Below, one piece after another: positions 1-9,579 of a DNA stretch of 64,000 bases. Source of the stretch: Sulfobacillus benefaciens (lineage in GTDB: Bacteria; Bacillota; Sulfobacillia; Sulfobacillales; Sulfobacillaceae); assembly GCA_003023695.1 (NCBI GenBank), contig PXYW01000001.1, positions 122,458 through 186,457 on the forward strand, written 5' to 3'. Made by a program: the position numbers and the translations under genes. The notes under the pieces are model-generated. The model saw nothing but the letters and a program-made list of their open reading frames with translations. It was not told the DNA's origin and made no database searches. Each line of letters opens with the position of its first letter. Position 1 is the first letter of the stretch.

Positions 1-1
1 A

Positions 2-460
2 TCATGGCGGCTTGGAAGAGATACCCGCGGGAGATACCGCCTAGACTACAAGGTGATGGGGCTAGCCTTGGCGGTTGGACTCGCTATTACCACCTACACC
101 GTATTGGACAAGATCACGTTACGATATGTTCCTCCGGTAACTCTTAACGATGCCACCAACGTGGGCAACCTCGTGGCCCTTTCACTAGTAGTGTTGCGTT
201 CGTCCGTAATTAAGGAAGAGTGGCAAGCTCATTGGAAGACCATCGTTGTAGGGGGCCTTATTTCACCTGGCAGCTATTTGCTTTTTCTCGTGGCTTTACG
301 GCTGGCTCCGGTAGCACAAGTGGCACCGATGCGGGAAATAGGGACTGTCTTTGGGACAATCTTAGGGATAGCAGTGTTAAAAGAAACAGATAGAACCCGA
401 AGACTTGTGGCGGCAGAATTGATAACAGGGGGGGTGATCTTGCTCGGAATATTTGGTTGA
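2..460 (+). CDS. EamA/DMT-family transporter, C-terminal part
   Basis: This is the C-terminal half of a drug/metabolite transporter of the EamA (DMT) superfamily, an inner-membrane permease. The reading frame is open to the left edge, so the gene starts before the window; a GTG-ATG at 53-58 sits inside the frame and need not be the start. About five hydrophobic segments are visible, including the typical second-repeat opening ALAVGLAITTYTVLDK and the ending with ETDRTRRLVAAELITGGVILLG, which matches the last EamA helices. The substrate cannot be read from the sequence. Family assignment is good; function is open. Confidence 0.75.
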   Translation, partial: SWRLGRDTRGRYRLDYKVMGLALAVGLAITTYTVLDKITLRYVPPVTLNDATNVGNLVALSLVVLRSSVIKEEWQAHWKTIVVGGLISPGSYLLFLVALRLAPVAQVAPMREIGTVFGTILGIAVLKETDRTRRLVAAELITGGVILLGIFG

Positions 461-1122
461 GGGCCTATGGCTTACTAATGTCTATCCATAGGAAAGGATA
501 TCCTATCTAAAACAGAGCGAACGTAGAAATGAATAAGTTCATCACAACGGTAGCGATGGCTAGCTTCCCCGAAGTCGTCCTTCCATTGCATTCTGCATTG
601 AGGAGTTAAGCACGTTAGCAACCATGGACAAAACGACTCAACGGACAATAACACCATGCAACCCTTCATTCCAGCATTGGGCCGAGGGCGAGCGAATCCC
701 CAGAAAACCATGGAGTTGTAGCCCGGGGTGAACTTAATGGAATCCGGATGTCAAGGTTTCTAGACATTTACAACGTATTACCGTTTTAGTATTACCGGGA
801 TTACACCTTATCAGGATATTCACGTCCACCTTATGGGGTCTCGGGTCATTCACAATGCAGAGCCAAAAGATTGCCCTCGGGATAGACTCTTGGATGATCC
901 CTACAAAAACCTTGCAGCCTATACGACAGTATCGGCATGCGTGCTTACTATACCGGGTGCAAACGAACCACTCCGACCCTCTCGATTGTTCTTACGAAGT
1001 CCGTACTCTTCAAGATTTTGGTCCCGTGGGCTGATATCCCCGGGTGTGGACGCCCGGCCCTGCGCCTAAGTAATTTTTCAAATGGGTTCAGTGTTGGTAT
1101 CATGGCCAAGGGAGGGACAGCC
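461..1122. other. Intergenic region with a leader hairpin before the MFS gene
   Basis: No convincing gene is seen here. A 7-bp stem (CCGGGTG at 1040-1046, CGCCCGG at 1051-1057, loop TGGA) lies about 65 bases upstream of the MFS start and is followed after 12 bases by TAATTTTTC. It could be a weak terminator or an attenuator in the MFS leader. A shorter hairpin (ATAGGA/TCCTAT) follows the transporter gene near 489-507. No clear promoter was found. Confidence 0.35.
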
Positions 1123-2301
1123 ATGAAGCACCAACCAATCATGTTGCTTGCGGCGGCTTTAGCGTTAGTGATGTTTTGGATGGGTTGCGACCTCAATATT
1201 ATTTCCCCATTTCTAATGGACATCTCCCGCTCATACCGGGTATCGGTCGCTACTACTGGATGGCTGGTTACGTCATTTGCTGCGGGATATGCTTTAGCAT
1301 CGCCGATGGCGGGGTGGTTTTCAGATCGGTTTGGGCGCTTGCCGACACTCGCTATTAGCATGGGCGTATTTGTTATTTTTGAAGTGCTCTCAGGATTGGC
1401 GCCGAACATGACCACCGCATTGACGGCACGGGCTTTGGCTGGGGTCAGTGCTGGGGGCGTCAGCCCTGTTGCGTATGCCATGGTTGGGGATTGGGTAAAA
1501 AAGCAGGATCGTAGCGGGGTAATGTCGATCTTATCCATTGGCTTTTCCGTGTCTACCGTGGCAGGCGTCCCGCTTGGACTTTGGTTGGCTTCTGCTGTTG
1601 GCTGGAGGGCAACGTTGATCTCTATAGGGGGCGCGTTGTTTGTGACAGGTACCGGCTTGCTCCTCATTGCACGAAAATTTCCCCGTGTTACATCGCCAAT
1701 TGTACCGCGACACGGCACACTATTATCCGTAATTGAGTCGACTTGGCCTCAATTGACTGCCAGTTTTATGGCATTTGCTGCCGCAGGACTAGTTTATACT
1801 TATTTGCCTACGACGTTGGTGCGGCGAGGCATCCCGCATACCTGGTGGCTGATGTTGATTCTGGCTGGTTATGGGGTGTTCAATTTGGCCGGCAACTTGG
1901 TTTTCGGCCGGGCAGGAGACCGGATCGGCCCACGACGGACTGTTTTGGCGGCGCAAATATTGGAGATTGCCAGTGTGGGTGGGATATTAGTGTCGGCGTT
2001 ATTTTTGTCCGTGGTGTTTCTTATAGTGAGTGCGTGGATATTTGCTTTTTGTCAGGCATATATCCCAGATTTGAAAGCGTTAGCGGCTGACGTGGCCACA
2101 TACTGGAGAGGATCTAGCTTAGCCCTCAACAACACGGCCATGTATGCGGGAATGATGGTCGGATCGGCAATAGGGACCAGACTATACCGTCCTGGCACCT
2201 TTTGGGTTTTGGCGATGGCGGCAGGGGTGGCAATCCTCATCGGCTTTGGTACGATGTCCTGGATAAGGCTGGGAGAACGGCAAAAAATACAGCAAGCCTA
2301 A
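1123..2301 (+). CDS. Major facilitator superfamily transporter
   Basis: This is a 392-residue MFS permease, a proton- or solute-coupled inner-membrane transporter with about 12 hydrophobic segments. The MFS motif A is clear at about residues 64-76 (GWFSDRFGRLPTL). Motif A is partly repeated between the halves (FGRAGDRIGPRRT). I chose ATG 1123 because a purine-rich AGGGAGG lies 6 bases upstream; the frame is open for 62 codons further upstream but that extension is not hydrophobic and has no better ribosome site. It stands alone between the EamA gene and cinA. The general shape is that of sugar or drug efflux members (AraJ/Bcr-like); no substrate is inferred. Confidence 0.8.
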   Translation: MKHQPIMLLAAALALVMFWMGCDLNIISPFLMDISRSYRVSVATTGWLVTSFAAGYALASPMAGWFSDRFGRLPTLAISMGVFVIFEVLSGLAPNMTTALTARALAGVSAGGVSPVAYAMVGDWVKKQDRSGVMSILSIGFSVSTVAGVPLGLWLASAVGWRATLISIGGALFVTGTGLLLIARKFPRVTSPIVPRHGTLLSVIESTWPQLTASFMAFAAAGLVYTYLPTTLVRRGIPHTWWLMLILAGYGVFNLAGNLVFGRAGDRIGPRRTVLAAQILEIASVGGILVSALFLSVVFLIVSAWIFAFCQAYIPDLKALAADVATYWRGSSLALNNTAMYAGMMVGSAIGTRLYRPGTFWVLAMAAGVAILIGFGTMSWIRLGERQKIQQA

Positions 2302-2439
2302 GGCACAATACCTAATTGGGTCTAATTGCGGCGGTTTAACCCTTTCCAGTGGGTTTTCTGAAACGGTTTGGCAGGGCTGTTGTGTTTTTCGCCGGACTAT
2401 GTCATGATCATAGGACTTGGTATGCGGAGGGACGGATTA

Positions 2440-3687
2440 GTGATTCGCACGGCCGGCATTATTGCTGTCGGGGACGAGGTTTTAATAGGCGAGGTGGTCA
2501 ATACCAACGGCGCTTATTTGGCTTCTCGGTTAAAGATCCTTGGAGTATCGACTGTGATCCAAACCATTGTCGGCGATTCCCGTTCCGCAATTCTCGATGC
2601 GCTTGATCATGCCAGCAAACTCTGTGATCTCATCGTGACCATAGGAGGCCTGGGACCTACTCAGGACGACGTAACGGTGGAGGTCATATCAGAATTTGTG
2701 GGTCGCAGTGTGCATCAGGATCCTGACGTGGCACGGGATATTGAGGAGCGACATTCCCGTAATCCCGGGTGGCAAAACTCGGTTGCCAAGCAAGCTCAAA
2801 TTGTGGAAGGAGCGCATGTTTGGCACAATCCTGCTGGCACCGCACCGGGACAAATGATATCATGGAAACAAGGCTACTTTGTTCTTTTGCCAGGGCCGCC
2901 GCGCGAGTTTCGGGCTTTGGTGGAATCTCGGCTGGAACCATGGCTGATGGGGCAAACCTCTACGACGCTTATCAGAGACACCTATACCATTTTCAACATG
3001 GGAGAATCTACGGTAGCGCATTACTTGGCACCTCTGTTATCCGGAGAACACCCGAAAACAGGCATTTACGCCAGCCCTGGTCGGGTGGACATTCGGTTTG
3101 AAGATCACGGCAAACCTGGAACCTCTGACACTGTTGCTAATCGGCGTGCTGCGGCATGGGCGCGTGGACAATTGCCTGTTCCAATGTACCGCTTGCAAGG
3201 GAAGGATCGCGCGCTGTATTTGGTGGGTATACTGAAAGAGCGGAATTTAAAAGTGGCGGCTATGGAATCGTTGACCGGCGGACTGCTAATGGATCGGCTG
3301 ATTGCAGTTCCGGGAGCCTCGTCTTGTGTGGCTGGAGGGATTGTGGCCTATACCGACACCATTAAAGAGCGCTTCGGGGTATCAGGCAAAACGTTGAGTA
3401 CATTTGGTGCGGTTAGCCAAGAGACGGCGGAGGAAATGGCGCTGGCGATAGGTCTTAAGATGAACGCGGATATTGGACTGGCAACCACGGGATACGCCGG
3501 TCCCGACGGAGGGGATCCGTCTAATCCGGTGGGGACATACTATGTGTGTTTAGCAGGCAGTAACGGAAAGACTATAGCGATACGGCGTGAGGTACATAGC
3601 GATCGTCAAGGCGTGAGACAGGCAGCGGTAGAAACCGCCTTATCGTTGTTGTGGCAGTATTTGGACTTGCCATTGGAATTGCATTGA
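2440..3687 (+). CDS. cinA: CinA-family nucleotide-processing protein
   Basis: The 415-residue product has the two usual CinA parts: an N-terminal molybdopterin-binding-like (COG1058) domain with AGIIAVGDEVLIGEVVNTN and IGGLGPTQDD, and a C-terminal CinA/PncC domain with AMESLTGGLLMDRL and TTGYAGPDGG. Family members act as ADP-ribose pyrophosphatase and nicotinamide mononucleotide deamidase in NAD recycling, and the gene is often linked to recA in Firmicutes and streptococcal competence. The GTG at 2440 is preferred over the upstream ATGs because GGAGGG sits 8 bases before it and the protein then begins like other CinA proteins. It starts a plus-strand run leading into recA. Confidence 0.9.
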   Translation: MIRTAGIIAVGDEVLIGEVVNTNGAYLASRLKILGVSTVIQTIVGDSRSAILDALDHASKLCDLIVTIGGLGPTQDDVTVEVISEFVGRSVHQDPDVARDIEERHSRNPGWQNSVAKQAQIVEGAHVWHNPAGTAPGQMISWKQGYFVLLPGPPREFRALVESRLEPWLMGQTSTTLIRDTYTIFNMGESTVAHYLAPLLSGEHPKTGIYASPGRVDIRFEDHGKPGTSDTVANRRAAAWARGQLPVPMYRLQGKDRALYLVGILKERNLKVAAMESLTGGLLMDRLIAVPGASSCVAGGIVAYTDTIKERFGVSGKTLSTFGAVSQETAEEMALAIGLKMNADIGLATTGYAGPDGGDPSNPVGTYYVCLAGSNGKTIAIRREVHSDRQGVRQAAVETALSLLWQYLDLPLELH

Positions 3688-3714
3688 GAAAATGAGGCAT
3701 TAAAGGAGTGTAGT

Positions 3715-5301
3715 ATGAACCAGGAACAGTTAACAGAGACAGGTTTTAAAGACATGGGATTATCTCCCGCAGTGGTGAAATCCTTGGAGGAGATGGGGTT
3801 TGAAGAACCTTCGCCAATTCAAACTCGCACTATCCCGCTTATTCTTCAGGGTGGGGACCTCATAGGACAAGCCCAGACAGGAACCGGGAAAACCGCCGCG
3901 TTTGGTGTGCCTATTGTGGAGATGCTGGATCATCGCTCCAAGAGGGTGCAAGCCTTAGTATTAGCCCCTACCCGTGAGTTAGCAATTCAAGTGTCTGAGG
4001 AAATCACCAAAATCGGGCGTCATTCCGGGGTCAAAGTCGTCCCCATTTATGGTGGCCAGTCCTATGATCGGCAGTTGCGGGCATTGGAACACGGCTCTCA
4101 AGTGGTAATTGGTACCCCGGGCCGGGTCATGGACCATATCCGTCGCGGCACCTTGCATTTGGATCATGTCAAATTGCTGGTGTTGGATGAAGCGGATGAA
4201 ATGCTGGATATGGGCTTTATCGAAGATGTGGAGTTTATTTTGCAAAATGTGCCGGAAGATCGGCAAACTTTGCTGTTTTCGGCTACAGTGCCAGACCCTA
4301 TCGCCAAATTGGCGCGGAGGTACTTAAAGAACCCCCAGCACATCGCCATTAGCCCGGAACGTCTTACGGTGCCTTTGACCGATCAGGTGTACTATGAAGT
4401 GCGCGAGCATGAGAAGCTTGATGGCCTATCACGGATCCTGGATATGGAAGGAGCCGAACGCACCATTATTTTTTGCCGCACTAAAAAGCGGGTAGATGAA
4501 CTTACCGAAGGATTGCAGGCTCGCGGATACAGCGCTGAGGCTATTCATGGCGATCTGAACCAGGTACAAAGAAACCGGGTGTTAAAGCGGTTCAAGGATG
4601 GCGGCAGCGAAATCTTGGTGGCGACCGACGTAGCGGCCCGAGGTTTGGACATTGAACACGTGACTCACGTCATCAATTATGACTTGCCTCAGGACACAGA
4701 AAGTTACGTACACCGGATTGGCCGTACCGGGAGGGCAGGGCGCAGTGGTACCGCAATATCATTGGTGCTGCCTAAGGAATTTCGTCAGTTGCGTCAAATG
4801 GAACGGCTGCTCCGAGTCAAACTGAAGCGTCGTCCGTTGCCTACGCCGGAAGACGTGGCAGAAAAACAACGGGAAGGGCTTAAGAACCGTTTGGCGGAAG
4901 AAATTGAACGCGGCGTCTTGCCGGCGTACCAGGACATGGTGATGGAATTGGCTCAGTCTTATGACTCCATTGACATTGCCGCGGCAGCCATCCGGCTTAT
5001 GGTGGATAAGGGGCGAGAATCCGCTACCGATGCGGAATTTGGTGAAACCGGAGCGGAACCGGGGATGGTGCGGTTGTTCCTCAACCTAGGACGAGTGGAT
5101 CGGGTGACTCCTGCCGACATTGTTCGCGGTTTGGCGGAGGGGGCTGGCATTTCTGGCAGTGTGATTGGGTTAATCGATATTTATGACCGATTTACCTTTG
5201 TCGAGACACCTAAAGATGCAGCAGCTAAAGTGCTGCAAAACATGAACAGCATCGTTATTCGAGGAAAGAACGTAAATATGGAGCCAGCACGGCCACGGTA
5301 A
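3715..5301 (+). CDS. DEAD-box ATP-dependent RNA helicase with DbpA-type RNA-binding tail
   Basis: This is a 528-residue DEAD-box RNA helicase. The Q motif is at about 29-46, Walker A AQTGTGKT at 53-60, PTRELA at 85-90, DEAD near 158-161, SAT near 189, and motif VI HRIGRTGRAGR near 333-343. The last 75 or so residues (from MVRLFLNLGRVDRV) match a DbpA-type RNA-binding domain, so it probably acts on structured RNA in ribosome assembly or mRNA turnover. The ATG at 3715 follows AAAGGAGTG. It lies 27 bases after cinA and 67 bases before recA. CshA/DeaD/DbpA cannot be told apart from sequence reading alone. Confidence 0.93.
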   Translation: MNQEQLTETGFKDMGLSPAVVKSLEEMGFEEPSPIQTRTIPLILQGGDLIGQAQTGTGKTAAFGVPIVEMLDHRSKRVQALVLAPTRELAIQVSEEITKIGRHSGVKVVPIYGGQSYDRQLRALEHGSQVVIGTPGRVMDHIRRGTLHLDHVKLLVLDEADEMLDMGFIEDVEFILQNVPEDRQTLLFSATVPDPIAKLARRYLKNPQHIAISPERLTVPLTDQVYYEVREHEKLDGLSRILDMEGAERTIIFCRTKKRVDELTEGLQARGYSAEAIHGDLNQVQRNRVLKRFKDGGSEILVATDVAARGLDIEHVTHVINYDLPQDTESYVHRIGRTGRAGRSGTAISLVLPKEFRQLRQMERLLRVKLKRRPLPTPEDVAEKQREGLKNRLAEEIERGVLPAYQDMVMELAQSYDSIDIAAAAIRLMVDKGRESATDAEFGETGAEPGMVRLFLNLGRVDRVTPADIVRGLAEGAGISGSVIGLIDIYDRFTFVETPKDAAAKVLQNMNSIVIRGKNVNMEPARPR

Positions 5302-5368
5302 GCAGGAGTTCCGCATTTTGCAGCGAATTGTTTTGGTCGAGGGTGATCCATAAGGGGGACGCGAAACG

Positions 5369-6403
5369 ATGGCGATGGATCGGGAAAAAGCACTCGATTT
5401 AGCATTAGCGCAAATCGAAAAACAGTTTGGCAAGGGCTCCATTATGAGGATGGGGGAGTCTTCCCACACCGGACCGATGGAAGTGATTTCCACTGGTTGC
5501 TTAACTCTGGACATTGCTATGGGGGTAGGTGGGTTACCCCGTGGCCGTGTTGTGGAAATTTACGGGCAAGAGTCTTCCGGGAAAACGACCATTGCATTGC
5601 ATGCTATTGCGGAAGCGCAAAGGGCTGGTGGTATTGCGGCGTTTATTGATGTAGAACATGCGCTGGATCCCATTTACGCTCAGAAGCTGGGTGTAGATTT
5701 AGACCAATTACTCATTTCGCAGCCGGATACTGGCGAACAAGCTTTGGAAATTGCGGAGGCCTTGGTTCGGTCAGGGGCCGTAGATATTGTGGTAGTCGAC
5801 TCAGTGGCGGCGTTGGTACCACGGGCCGAAATTGAAGGCGAAATGGGCGATGCTCATGTGGGACTGCAGGCACGACTTATGTCGCAAGCCCTGCGCAAAT
5901 TGACCGGTGCCATCTCCAAATCTAATACTGTGGTGGTCTTTATCAACCAATTACGGGAAAAAGTTGGGGTGATGTTTGGAAACCCAGAAACCACCCCTGG
6001 GGGTCGCGCCCTGAAATTTTACTCGTCGATTCGGCTTGAAGTGCGTCGCGTCGACAGCTTGAAGCAAGGCACCGAGGTTGTGGGGAACCGCACCCGGGTT
6101 AAAGTGGTGAAGAACAAGGTGGCACCACCCTTCAAACAGGCCGAATTCGACATATTGTATGGCGAAGGGGTCTCCAGGGAAGGCAGCATTTTAGATTTGG
6201 CTGTCGAAATTGGATTAGTGCAAAAAAGCGGCGCCTGGTATGGGTATCAAGATTTGCGCCTCGGGCAGGGCCGGGAGAACACCCGTGAATATTTAAAGGC
6301 CAATCCTGACTTGGCGGCAGAACTAGATCAAAAAGTTCGACAACACTTTACCGCAGGTTCAGCCCTGACGGTGGGAGCAACGAGTGGACCAACCGGAGAA
6401 TAA
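5369..6403 (+). CDS. recA: RecA recombinase
   Basis: RecA forms filaments on single-stranded DNA, carries out strand exchange and promotes LexA self-cleavage. The 344-residue length is normal. Walker A GQESSGKT is at 66-73; [21 protein letters not shown] and [24 protein letters not shown] are the usual core and loop L2 stretches. The ATG at 5369 follows GGGGGA; a second in-frame ATG lies two codons later. No Bacillus-type LexA box (CGAAC-N4-GTTCG) is visible in the 67 bases upstream, so any SOS control must use another promoter or motif. The last codons overlap recX. Confidence 0.98.
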   Translation: MAMDREKALDLALAQIEKQFGKGSIMRMGESSHTGPMEVISTGCLTLDIAMGVGGLPRGRVVEIYGQESSGKTTIALHAIAEAQRAGGIAAFIDVEHALDPIYAQKLGVDLDQLLISQPDTGEQALEIAEALVRSGAVDIVVVDSVAALVPRAEIEGEMGDAHVGLQARLMSQALRKLTGAISKSNTVVVFINQLREKVGVMFGNPETTPGGRALKFYSSIRLEVRRVDSLKQGTEVVGNRTRVKVVKNKVAPPFKQAEFDILYGEGVSREGSILDLAVEIGLVQKSGAWYGYQDLRLGQGRENTREYLKANPDLAAELDQKVRQHFTAGSALTVGATSGPTGE

Positions 6404-6863
6404 AGAAGCTTACCTATATGCCTTGCGGTTGCTGGCGCAGCGCGACCTATCGGTCGAGGAAATGCGCCAGCGACTACTTCGGCGGCGTTTCCAAACCGAT
6501 GCGGTAAATATGGTGGTGCAGCATTTGGTGGCAGAAGGCGCCATCAATGATTTGCGGGTGGCACGAGAGAGCATTGCTTTTGCCTTGCAGCGGGCACGCT
6601 CGGGACCGTTGGTGATTCGTCACAAATTGGCGCAACGGGGGATAGACCGTGATACCATTGATGTTGCCTGGCAGGATGGAACAGCGGAGGTAAATTGGCT
6701 AGCGATTGCCGAAGCCATCAAAGAACGTTACGATATGAGAGATCCGCGACAACGGGCACGTTGTGCTCGTTATCTTGATCGACAGGGGTTTCCGTCCTCG
6801 GTTATCCGGGTTGTGATGGCAACTGAGGAATCGCCGGAAAAGGAGAGAGACACATGGCTCTAA
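6384..6863 (+). CDS. recX: RecX regulatory protein
   Basis: RecX binds RecA filaments and limits their activity. The 159-residue product has the three-helix RecX repeats, seen in [26 protein letters not shown] and in [14 protein letters not shown]. The GTG start at 6384 lies inside the end of recA (20-base overlap) with GGGAG upstream, so translation is probably coupled. The stop overlaps the ferredoxin start by 10 bases, which points to a single recA-recX-ferredoxin transcript. Confidence 0.9.
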   Translation: MDQPENKEAYLYALRLLAQRDLSVEEMRQRLLRRRFQTDAVNMVVQHLVAEGAINDLRVARESIAFALQRARSGPLVIRHKLAQRGIDRDTIDVAWQDGTAEVNWLAIAEAIKERYDMRDPRQRARCARYLDRQGFPSSVIRVVMATEESPEKERDTWL

Positions 6864-7144
6864 AGATTATCGAAGAATGTATCGCTTGCGGGGCATGTGA
6901 GCCAGAATGTCCCAATGGCGCGATTAGCGAGGGCAATGATATCTATGTCATCGATCCTAACCATTGTACCGAGTGTTACGGATTTTATAAGACGCAACAA
7001 TGTGCGGACGTCTGTCCCGTGGAATCTTGCGTGAAAGATACATCCATCCCCGATGGAATTCCAGAACTGGAACAAAGGTTTCATGTGCTGTATCCCGGTC
7101 GCGAACTGGAAAACACGCACAAATGGAAACCCCCTGCTTTATAG
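6854..7144 (+). CDS. YfhL-type 2[4Fe-4S] ferredoxin
   Basis: This 96-residue protein is a small electron carrier. Cluster I ligands are [12 protein letters not shown] (C-x2-C-x2-C-x3-C-P). The second set has the expanded spacing C-x2-C-x8-C-x3-C-P-x3-C (CTEC...[10 protein letters not shown]), which marks the Allochromatium vinosum / YfhL subgroup with low-potential clusters. The start ATG overlaps the end of recX, and GGAGAGA lies upstream. The redox partner is not evident. Its place between recX and a YmdB gene is unusual. Confidence 0.9.
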   Translation: MALKIIEECIACGACEPECPNGAISEGNDIYVIDPNHCTECYGFYKTQQCADVCPVESCVKDTSIPDGIPELEQRFHVLYPGRELENTHKWKPPAL

Positions 7145-7221
7145 GTCTGAAGTGGATGACATGGGGAATCTTTCGCGTACTATACCGTAAGGTGTGATTC
7201 GTTAGGAAGGAGGCGGCGCAC

Positions 7222-7731
7222 TTGTTATCATCCGCCAGTTGGGGATCCAGCACTCGTGGACTAGGCACCTTAATCGCTGTCATGATGCGTTACCCGGAAA
7301 TTAGCAGTGTGCAATATAATGTGGAGGACAGCACACTGAGTTGCACCTTTATCCTGCGCCGAAGTTTGGAGGAATCGTTATTTGAGTCGCTCGCAGCACA
7401 GGTGACCGAAGTGCTGGAGACGTACCGCATTGTCACCCGCCGCCCGCTGACCGCTATTCGTATGACTCATGTGGTGATGGATCAGGCGACAGAGATTGAA
7501 TTGGTCCGGGACACAGAAACAGTATCCATCGAGGAAGTTGGGATGGCCATCGAGATTTTGCGCGATCTTTTTGAGCAAGACCTGATGTCCGATTCTCATG
7601 ATCTGTTGGAAGAGGATCTCATGCTTCAAGAAGAAAATATCCAGGCGGGGCTGGAAGCCTTAAAGCGTGATGACGCGGGACGCCTCGTGGCCTTGAGGGA
7701 TGAGGGCCGAGTGATGGTCTTTAATACCTAG
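7222..7731 (+). CDS. Conserved-looking protein of unknown function
   Basis: I do not recognise this 169-residue soluble protein. It starts with TTG at 7222, well supported by AAGGAGG 8 bases upstream. The first half reads like a small alpha/beta domain (GTLIAVMMRYPEISSVQYNVEDSTLSC), and the second half is acidic and helical, with repeated Leu/Glu stretches near residues 105-150. No membrane segment or signal peptide is seen. It ends 14 bases before ymdB with matching codon use, so it is most likely part of the same operon. Confidence 0.75.
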   Translation: MLSSASWGSSTRGLGTLIAVMMRYPEISSVQYNVEDSTLSCTFILRRSLEESLFESLAAQVTEVLETYRIVTRRPLTAIRMTHVVMDQATEIELVRDTETVSIEEVGMAIEILRDLFEQDLMSDSHDLLEEDLMLQEENIQAGLEALKRDDAGRLVALRDEGRVMVFNT

Positions 7732-7745
7732 GCTTGGGGGGACGC

Positions 7746-8528
7746 ATGCAAATTCTGTTAATTGGCGATATTGTGGGCAAAACCGGGCGTCGCATGGTCA
7801 CCACCCATTTGCCTCGACTAGTAGCCGAACACGCGATTGACATGGTGATTGCCAATGGCGAAAACGCGGCCGGGGGCAACGGCTTGACGCACGAGGTAAT
7901 GGATGAGCTGTTTGCTGCTGGTGTTGATGTCATGACGTCAGGCAATCACATTTTTGACAAGAAAGAGATTTTTGAGTTTATTGATGACGTGCCTAACCTG
8001 TTGCGACCCCTTAACTTGCCCGCTGGAACTCCTGGGCGCGGCTATGTGATAGCGAGCCCAGGCTCGGTTCCGGTTGCGGTAGTCAATATATCTGGGCGGG
8101 CTTTTATGCCTTTTCACTATGGGGATCCCTTCGAAGCACTGGATACTGTGCTTGATAGCCTGCCGCCTGAGGTCACTATCGTTGTTGTCGACTTCCATGC
8201 TGAAACTACGTCGGAAAAGGCGGCTTTGGCATGGGGTTTTGACGGCCGGGTCAGTGTTGTGGTCGGCACTCATACGCATGTCCAGACTTCAGACGAGCGT
8301 ATCCTGCCTCGGGGCACCGCCTTCATTACGGATTTGGGCATGACGGGTCCTCGTGATTCGGTAATCGGGGTAAAGACGGATCTGGTGATACAGAAACTGC
8401 GCCGCCAAATGCCGGTCCGATTCGACACGGCCCAGGGCCCTGGACAATTTGGCGCGCTGAAAGTGGGCATTAACCCCAACACGGGACAGGCTCAACAAAT
8501 CGAGCGCCTGTTTTTTCGGGAACCATAA
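7746..8528 (+). CDS. ymdB: YmdB-family metallophosphoesterase (TIGR00282)
   Basis: The 260-residue protein belongs to the YmdB family of calcineurin-like phosphodiesterases, which in Bacillus subtilis hydrolyse 2',3'-cyclic nucleotides and affect biofilm and sporulation choices. Metal-binding motifs are in order: GDIVGKTGR near residues 7-15, NGENAAGG near 36-43, SGNHIFDKKE near 64-73, DFHAETTSEK, and GTHTHVQT near 175-182. ATG 7746 is chosen because GGGGGG sits just upstream and the product begins with the conserved MQILLIGDIVG; the longer TTG form adds only four residues. RNase Y, its frequent neighbour, is absent here. Confidence 0.92.
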   Translation: MQILLIGDIVGKTGRRMVTTHLPRLVAEHAIDMVIANGENAAGGNGLTHEVMDELFAAGVDVMTSGNHIFDKKEIFEFIDDVPNLLRPLNLPAGTPGRGYVIASPGSVPVAVVNISGRAFMPFHYGDPFEALDTVLDSLPPEVTIVVVDFHAETTSEKAALAWGFDGRVSVVVGTHTHVQTSDERILPRGTAFITDLGMTGPRDSVIGVKTDLVIQKLRRQMPVRFDTAQGPGQFGALKVGINPNTGQAQQIERLFFREP

Positions 8529-8581
8529 TTGCACTTTCGACAACTAATTTTGTGGATGATTTTTTGAAGGAGCCGACTCTT

Positions 8582-9562
8582 ATGATGTGGCGTGGACATT
8601 GGGTACCGGTGGTGGATACCCATGCGGACAGCATGTTGGATGTGGTCTACGGACGGCGCCATTTAGGCGAAAGAAGCGATAGTGGACAACTAGATATCCC
8701 TAGAGCCCTCGAAGGCGGTTTGACGATTCAATGTTTTTCTTGTTGGATTGAGCCGGAATATAAACCGGAACGCGCATTGAGTCGCCAATTGCAGTTCTTT
8801 GATCGCTTTTGGCAAGAAGCCAATGCCAATACGGAAACTTTGGCGGTGATTACCGATGGGCCGTCGCTAGAGGCTGCACTAGCGTCAAATCGGCTGGGGG
8901 CGATCATTTCTGTCGAGGGAGCGGAAGCCCTGGGAACCGACCCGGGACTGGTGCGTATCTTTCACCGTCTTGGAGTGCGTTTAATGAGCTTAACCTGGAA
9001 TGAACGCAATGCTCTGGCTGATGGCGCGGGAGAGGATCCTGGAGGGGGAGGGGTAAGCAAAAACGGTAGACAAATCATTGGGGAAATGGAACGTGTCGGG
9101 ATTATCCTAGATGTTTCCCATCTATCCGAGGCCTCATTTTGGGATGTGATGGAGATCCGATCTCGTCCGGTGATTGCCAGTCATTCCAACTGTCGAGAAC
9201 TGGCTTTGCACCCCAGAAACCTTTCTGACGCACAAATGCGTGCTCTGGCCGGTCAGGGTGGAGTGCAAGGCATTACGTTTGTGCGTGATTTTCTTGGGAG
9301 AAACCAGGATTTGGATCGTGTGGTTGATCATATGTTGTATGCCATGGACATTGTTGGGGACTCTCTCCACCTGGGCCTGGGATCAGATTTTGATGGCGTT
9401 GAAAATCCGGTGCCGGGACTAGAAGATGTGACGCATTTGCCGCAACTCGCGGACCACATGAGTGATCGGGGAATTAGCGATCCAGACGTGGAAAACATAT
9501 TAGGTGGGAACTATGTTCGGTTTCTCAGGTCATATTGGGCGGCAGAACAGAGTCGAGGGTAG
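8582..9562 (+). CDS. Membrane-dipeptidase-type Zn dipeptidase (peptidase M19)
   Basis: This 326-residue enzyme belongs to the renal-dipeptidase family (M19), which hydrolyses dipeptides with a two-zinc site. Metal ligands are visible: HxD at residues 14-16 (DTHADS), SVEGAEAL, DVSHLSE, SHSNCRELALHPRNL and GSDFDG. The ATG at 8582 follows AAGGAG by 9 bases. No signal peptide is seen, so it should be cytoplasmic. The following aminopeptidase gene begins 17 bases downstream, which suggests joint use in peptide recycling. Confidence 0.92.
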   Translation: MMWRGHWVPVVDTHADSMLDVVYGRRHLGERSDSGQLDIPRALEGGLTIQCFSCWIEPEYKPERALSRQLQFFDRFWQEANANTETLAVITDGPSLEAALASNRLGAIISVEGAEALGTDPGLVRIFHRLGVRLMSLTWNERNALADGAGEDPGGGGVSKNGRQIIGEMERVGIILDVSHLSEASFWDVMEIRSRPVIASHSNCRELALHPRNLSDAQMRALAGQGGVQGITFVRDFLGRNQDLDRVVDHMLYAMDIVGDSLHLGLGSDFDGVENPVPGLEDVTHLPQLADHMSDRGISDPDVENILGGNYVRFLRSYWAAEQSRG

Positions 9563-9579
9563 ACAAGGGAGGGTTACCG

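Noticed and set aside
948..1718. Long minus-strand open frame of 256 codons opposite the MFS gene
   Set aside because: It is a shadow of the MFS coding sequence; its product has no domain pattern and the plus-strand gene is clear.
5302..5368. LexA-binding box before recA
   Set aside because: No CGAAC-N4-GTTCG-type palindrome is present in this interval or in front of lexA.
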